In this document: piece by piece, positions 6,084 to 8,678 of the stretch
Layout: each line of letters opens with the position of its first letter
How positions within the stretch are numbered: position 1 is the stretch's first letter
Source of the DNA: Chloroflexota bacterium
GTDB taxonomy: Bacteria > Chloroflexota > Ktedonobacteria > Ktedonobacterales > JACDGC01
DNA: 8,678 bases
Assembly: GCA_021812265.1 (NCBI GenBank)
Contig: JAKAOI010000067.1
Location: forward strand, 1-8,678
Direction: 5' to 3'
Notes under the pieces: generated by a model
The model's database searches: none
What the model was told of the DNA's origin: nothing
What the model saw: the letters and a program-made list of their open reading frames with translations, nothing else
Translations under genes and position numbers: made by a program

Positions 6084-6781
6084 TGGCTCTTACATTTCAA
6101 CGGCAGGCGCGTATAATGGCAATGCAGGCGCTTTTTGAATGGGATTTATCCCACCATGATCCTATGGTGTCGCTGCGCTTGCTTGCGCAGGAACGCGCTG
6201 CGCCGGAAGATTCCGTAACGTTGGCTGAAACATTTATTGCGGGAACTGTGGCAAACAGCTCTGAAATAGATGATATTCTGGAACGCGCAGCGTTAAACCG
6301 CTCTATCGATCTTATTGCAGGTGTTGATAAAGCGATTCTTCGGCTTGCAATCTTCGAAATTATGTTTTATGGCTCTACACCCTATCGTGTTGCAATAAAC
6401 GAGGCGGTGGAACTGGCTAAAACTTTTGGAGGCGACAATTCGAGGAGATTTGTTAATGGCGCGCTGAGCGCTGTATATACCATGTATGCGTCAAAATTGG
6501 CGCAGCATTCAATTCTTGAAAGTGAGAAACTATCCATGGCAGTGAACAGTCCCCATTGGGAAACATTAAAAACTATTGTTGCCGACAAATTAAATGTTGA
6601 GGAAAGCGACGTAACCCCCGAAGCATCCTTTACCGATGACTTAAACGCGGATTCATTGGATGTAGTTGAATTGGTTATGGAGCTGGAAGAAAAATTTGAC
6701 GTTAAAATCAGGGATGATGATGCGCGAAAAATTAAAACTGTCGGCGACGCTTTGGAATATATTGACGAGCACGCGCAATAG
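6083..6781 (+). CDS. nusB: NusB joined in one frame to a complete acyl carrier protein
   Basis: A single 232-residue frame. Residues 1-140 match NusB, the antitermination factor that binds boxA RNA with NusE (S10) during rRNA transcription: [58 protein letters not shown] and AVYTMYA are clear. A short polar linker (141-151) leads directly into a full-length acyl carrier protein (152-232). Ser191 in the [16 protein letters not shown] segment is the expected 4'-phosphopantetheine site. No stop codon separates the two parts. Normally they are separate genes of about 140 and 78 residues. ACP fits the preceding fabD and fabG, and NusB fits the preceding Asp23 gene. Either a true fusion is made, or an internal start at 6536 yields free ACP. 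A strong terminator follows. Confidence 0.9.
   Translation: MALTFQRQARIMAMQALFEWDLSHHDPMVSLRLLAQERAAPEDSVTLAETFIAGTVANSSEIDDILERAALNRSIDLIAGVDKAILRLAIFEIMFYGSTPYRVAINEAVELAKTFGGDNSRRFVNGALSAVYTMYASKLAQHSILESEKLSMAVNSPHWETLKTIVADKLNVEESDVTPEASFTDDLNADSLDVVELVMELEEKFDVKIRDDDARKIKTVGDALEYIDEHAQ
6536..6781 (+). CDS. acpP: Acyl carrier protein, possible internal translation start
   Basis: An alternative product of the NusB-ACP frame. ATG 6536 (codon 152 of the fusion) would give an 81-residue ACP starting [12 protein letters not shown], the normal size for the family, with the carrier Ser at position 40. The upstream AGTGAG (6521-6526), 9 bases before the ATG, is only a fair ribosome binding site, so efficient independent initiation is uncertain. 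Since cells need free ACP in large amounts, an internal start, proteolysis or another acpP elsewhere would be expected. Confidence 0.45.
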   Translation: MAVNSPHWETLKTIVADKLNVEESDVTPEASFTDDLNADSLDVVELVMELEEKFDVKIRDDDARKIKTVGDALEYIDEHAQ

Positions 6782-6826
6782 TTTTTCCACACCATTATTG
6801 GCGTCTTGTATCTTTTATCAAATAAT

Positions 6827-6875
6827 AAAGCGTTCTTTCTCCTGTTTTATACGGGAAGAAAGAACGCTTTTTTTT
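6827..6875 (+). terminator. Strong terminator at the end of the rpmF-ACP operon
   Basis: AAAGCGTTCTTTCT (6827-6840) pairs perfectly with 6857-6870. The stem extends inward by CCTG/CGGG with one bulged A, and the loop is TTTTATA. Eight T residues (6868-6875) follow. It lies 46 bases after the ACP stop. The opposite strand also ends in a T-rich run, so it may serve the convergent ybjQ gene as well. Confidence 0.93.
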
Positions 6876-6896
6876 AAGCTGAGTTTCTTGGCTTAT

Positions 6897-7256
6897 CTAT
6901 GCCTTTTTCGCCACTGTTACAGCTGTTCCATAGCATAATACTTCGGTAATGCCTTGCGCAACCTCGGTTGCGTCGTAGCGCACGGAAATAACGGCGTTTG
7001 CGCCAAGCTGCGCCGCGTGCTGCATCATCAGCTCATAGGCCTCCATACGCGCGCGTTCGCATAAACTGGTGTAGAGGGTAATGTTTCCGCCGACTAACGA
7101 CTGCAACCCTGCGCCGATTTGCCCAAAGACACTGCGTGACCGCACGACGATGCCCCGAACCATGCCATAGTTTTGGCTGACGCTGTAACCGGGCAGCTCC
7201 AGCGCAGTGGTTACTAAGCTATGATCCATTTGTGAAACTAAACTTTGACTTGCCAT
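6897..7256 (-). CDS. ybjQ: YbjQ/UPF0145 family protein
   Basis: A 119-residue soluble protein of the YbjQ family (Pfam domain formerly DUF74, sometimes labelled heavy-metal-binding). The N-terminal part contains TTALELPGYSVSQNYGMVRGIVVRS, followed by GNITLYTSLCERARMEAYELMMQHA and GANAVISVRYDATEV, the usual family order, ending in a beta-strand CYGTAVTV. No signal peptide or membrane segment is seen. Length is close to the family norm of about 105. Start ATG 7256 has AGGAG 7 bases upstream. No function is established for the family; proposed pentameric assembly and metal binding are not evident from the sequence. It converges on the fab operon and shares the terminator region with it. Confidence 0.9.
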   Translation of the reverse strand: MASQSLVSQMDHSLVTTALELPGYSVSQNYGMVRGIVVRSRSVFGQIGAGLQSLVGGNITLYTSLCERARMEAYELMMQHAAQLGANAVISVRYDATEVAQGITEVLCYGTAVTVAKKA

Positions 7257-7326
7257 AATTTTTCTCCTGATAATTGTTATCGCATAAAACGCCGCTGTAT
7301 ATCGAAGGCAAAAGTGGTAGATTCTG

Positions 7327-7383
7327 AGTATACTGATATGAACAGAAAAGCAGTATGCTGAAAGATAAACAGCGTTTACTGTT
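7327..7383 (-). other. Two hairpins in the ybjQ leader
   Basis: AGTATACTG (7327-7335) and CAGTATGCT (7351-7359) form an inverted repeat with one mismatch (G-U in one strand) around 15 bases. AACAG (7368-7372) and CTGTT (7379-7383) form a second. Both lie between the candidate ybjQ promoter and its start codon. They could be operators or leader structure; no known class was recognised. Confidence 0.3.
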
Positions 7384-7392
7384 ATTATAACA
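7384..7392 (-). promoter_or_regulatory. Candidate extended -10 promoter for ybjQ
   Basis: The - strand reads TGTTATAAT, a perfect TGnTATAAT extended -10 element. No -35 box of quality is present at the usual spacing, which is tolerated by extended -10 promoters. Transcription would begin near 7377, giving a leader of about 120 bases. Confidence 0.45.
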
Positions 7393-7616
7393 TGCTGGTT
7401 GTGATGCTTATTATGAGAAGCGCCACATTTTTTTGTAAAATATCAGTTATGTGATATTGTTGTTTTGTATTGTTATTAAACGCCATATAATAGGATATAG
7501 TACAAGTACATATGCTGTGTATCTGTGCGATTATGCTGTAAACTGTGAATGGCGGTATACTCGATGGTTGGTTCTTCTTCAATCATGGCAAAAACACTTT
7601 CGAGAGTAATATGAAT
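7393..7616. other. AT-rich intergenic stretch between divergent ybjQ and yhfC
   Basis: No credible gene is seen. The stretch is clearly richer in A and T than the flanking genes. It contains a + strand TATAAT at 7486-7491 with only a poor -35 (TTGTAT 15 bases upstream, or TTGTTT 20 bases upstream), which could drive the yhfC leader. It also holds a small ATATC/GATAT hairpin at 7440-7457. Open frames crossing it lack ribosome binding sites and protein-like composition. Confidence 0.4.
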
Positions 7617-7768
7617 ACTTGGAGGACTTTCGCTTCAGCATGGAAAATCGGGGTTTATAAGGGGCGGTGTCCCTTGTATGGGGTTCTGGGATGTTCCCAG
7701 CCCTTCTTCTGTTGCAATATACGAAAAACCTGCGCTGCTCTTGCAAGCGAAAGTCTTAACTTGGAGGA
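7617..7768 (+). repeat. 10-base direct repeat flanking the folded yhfC leader
   Basis: ACTTGGAGGA occurs at 7617-7626 and again at 7759-7768. The second copy contains the GGAGG used by yhfC. Between them lies a 132-base segment with inverted ends. This matches the form of a target-site duplication around a small non-coding mobile element, although the inverted ends are not placed symmetrically relative to the repeats. Confidence 0.45.
7623..7757 (+). promoter_or_regulatory. Strongly folded leader RNA upstream of yhfC
   Basis: Bases 7623-7635 pair with 7745-7757 over 13 positions with one G-U. Nested inside are CAGC (7636-7639) with GCTG (7734-7737), and 7651-7656 with 7726-7731. Two arms then branch: AAGGG (7659-7663) with CCCTT (7671-7675), and GTAT (7676-7679) with ATAC (7719-7722). 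The second arm is capped by GGG/CCC (7681-7683, 7701-7703) and CTGGGA/TCCCAG (7686-7691, 7695-7700). The closing stem ends 5 bases before the GGAGG of yhfC (7763-7767), so it could control translation. A six-codon frame (MENRGL, 7640-7660) lies inside. No known riboswitch consensus was recognised. The fold was worked out by eye. Confidence 0.5.
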
Positions 7769-7776
7769 AATGCTAT

Positions 7777-8607
7777 ATGGGTTTGGCGCAAATTAGCGGC
7801 TTTTGGTATATTGCGGTTATTACTACCGCGCTTTTTTCAATTATCTATCCGCTGGTAACAGCTTTTTTTATTCAACGGAAATGGAACGTCTCTTGGAAAT
7901 ATTTTTTGTTTGGGGTATTGATCTTTTTTCTGTTTCAGGTTGTAACCCGTATCCCCGCTGTAGAGGTGATAACTTATTTTTTAAACCCGGCGCTGAAAAA
8001 ATCGCTGGCGCTGCAACTTTGGTTTATCGCCGGACTGGCGCTGACTGCCGGACTATTTGAAGAAACAGGCAGATATGTGTGTTTTCGCTGGTTTATGCGC
8101 AAGGAGCCAAAAACTTGGGAAAAAGCAGTTATGTATGGCGCCGGACACGGTGGATTAGAGGCTATTTTGCTTGTGGGTGTGGGAAACATCATTACCGCAA
8201 TAAATGTATATGCGGTTCAACTTTTACCGATATCACAGCTTTCGGCTAGCGCGCGAGATCAATTACACGCGCAGTTTGCGGCAATTGCGGCAGAACCTGT
8301 ATGGGAGCCTTTGTTAGGATCTTGGGAACGATTATTTACGCTGATGATTCAAATTGGTTTCTCGGTTTTAGTGGCGCAGGTATTTATTCGCGGACAAATC
8401 CGTTGGTATTGGCTGGCGGTTGCGCTGCATTTTGTGGTAGATTTTGTTTCGGCGGCAGCGCCGGCGCTTTTTGGCTCTGGCGTAACGGTGATTATTTGTA
8501 TAGAATTATTTATTGGCGTGTTTGGCGCGGCTATGGTATGGGTAGTGTTCCGTTTGAAAAATATATCAGCGCCCGCCGGCGATTTACCCATAGAATCTGC
8601 GCCGTAG
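7777..8607 (+). CDS. yhfC: YhfC family glutamic-type intramembrane protease
   Basis: A 276-residue integral membrane protein with about seven to eight hydrophobic segments (near 8-32, 42-57, 80-94, 117-149, 186-204, 210-226, 233-258). The EETGR motif (95-99) matches the EExxR signature of glutamic-type intramembrane proteases related to CAAX/ABI families. His124 in GAGHGGLEA and His218 in ALHFVVDF are further candidate active-site residues. Substrate is unknown; relatives cleave or process membrane proteins or lipopeptides, and YhfC itself is uncharacterised in most species. Start ATG 7777 has GGAGG (7763-7767) 9 bases upstream. An upstream in-frame ATG at 7678 would place translation through the folded leader and is rejected. 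No terminator is seen after the gene, so it may continue into a downstream operon. Confidence 0.88.
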   Translation: MGLAQISGFWYIAVITTALFSIIYPLVTAFFIQRKWNVSWKYFLFGVLIFFLFQVVTRIPAVEVITYFLNPALKKSLALQLWFIAGLALTAGLFEETGRYVCFRWFMRKEPKTWEKAVMYGAGHGGLEAILLVGVGNIITAINVYAVQLLPISQLSASARDQLHAQFAAIAAEPVWEPLLGSWERLFTLMIQIGFSVLVAQVFIRGQIRWYWLAVALHFVVDFVSAAAPALFGSGVTVIICIELFIGVFGAAMVWVVFRLKNISAPAGDLPIESAP

Positions 8608-8678
8608 GGCAAGTATAGTATATTCGGCAAAAGTCGGCTCTTATGCGGAAATACCCAGAATATATTTCTTGGAGTATA
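8608..8678 (+). other. Non-coding tail at the window edge
   Basis: No gene or terminator is seen in the last 71 bases. TTGGAG at 8670-8675 could be the ribosome binding site of a gene starting just beyond the window, in which case yhfC has a co-directional neighbour. Confidence 0.3.

Noticed and set aside
7545..7796. An 83-codon frame in the yhfC leader.
   Set aside because: It has no ribosome binding site, odd Cys/Trp-rich composition, runs through the folded leader and overlaps the yhfC start in another frame.

Overview
The window looks like a chromosomal segment from a Gram-positive-type (Bacillota) anaerobe, possibly a negativicute or clostridial relative. This is inferred from strong GGAGG-type ribosome binding sites, a zinc-ribbon (Cys4) L32, an Asp23/Gls24 protein beside NusB, a YhfC-family membrane protease and a sulfide:quinone-reductase-like gene beside a DsrE gene. 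The genus cannot be named from the sequence alone.

Layout. (1) 1-1336, + strand: the C-terminus of a sulfide:quinone-oxidoreductase-like flavoprotein, a DsrE_2-type sulfur-carrier protein and a terminator. A separate promoter and hairpin-rich leader then precede a small [2Fe-2S] ferredoxin-like protein that lacks one canonical cysteine. This is probably a sulfide or sulfur redox module. (2) 1342-3035, - strand: an HtrA-like serine protease with no export signal, followed with an ATGA overlap by an NrtR-like regulator whose Nudix catalytic glutamates are gone. (3) 3036-3467: a divergent intergenic region with candidate promoters, a 14-bp palindrome and a repeated stem motif. (4) 3468-6781, + strand: rpmF, fabD, fabG, an Asp23/Gls24 gene, and one open frame encoding NusB joined to a complete acyl carrier protein, closed by a strong terminator. 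(5) 6897-7256, - strand: a YbjQ/UPF0145 protein. (6) 7257-7776: a long intergenic region ending in a strongly folded leader flanked by a 10-base direct repeat. (7) 7777-8607, + strand: a YhfC-family glutamic intramembrane protease.

How the genes fit together. The rpmF-to-ACP block links ribosome assembly (L32), fatty-acid elongation (FabD loads malonyl onto ACP, FabG reduces 3-ketoacyl-ACP) and rRNA antitermination (NusB). It lacks the fapR, plsX, fabH, enoyl-reductase and fabF genes that commonly accompany such clusters. Its most unusual feature is the uninterrupted NusB-ACP frame.

The second point of interest is a 12-base motif, GGACTTTCGCTT. It opens an inverted-repeat structure in the 5' leaders of both the htrA-like gene and yhfC, in the same orientation relative to each gene. 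This could be a shared regulatory RNA or a small mobile element.
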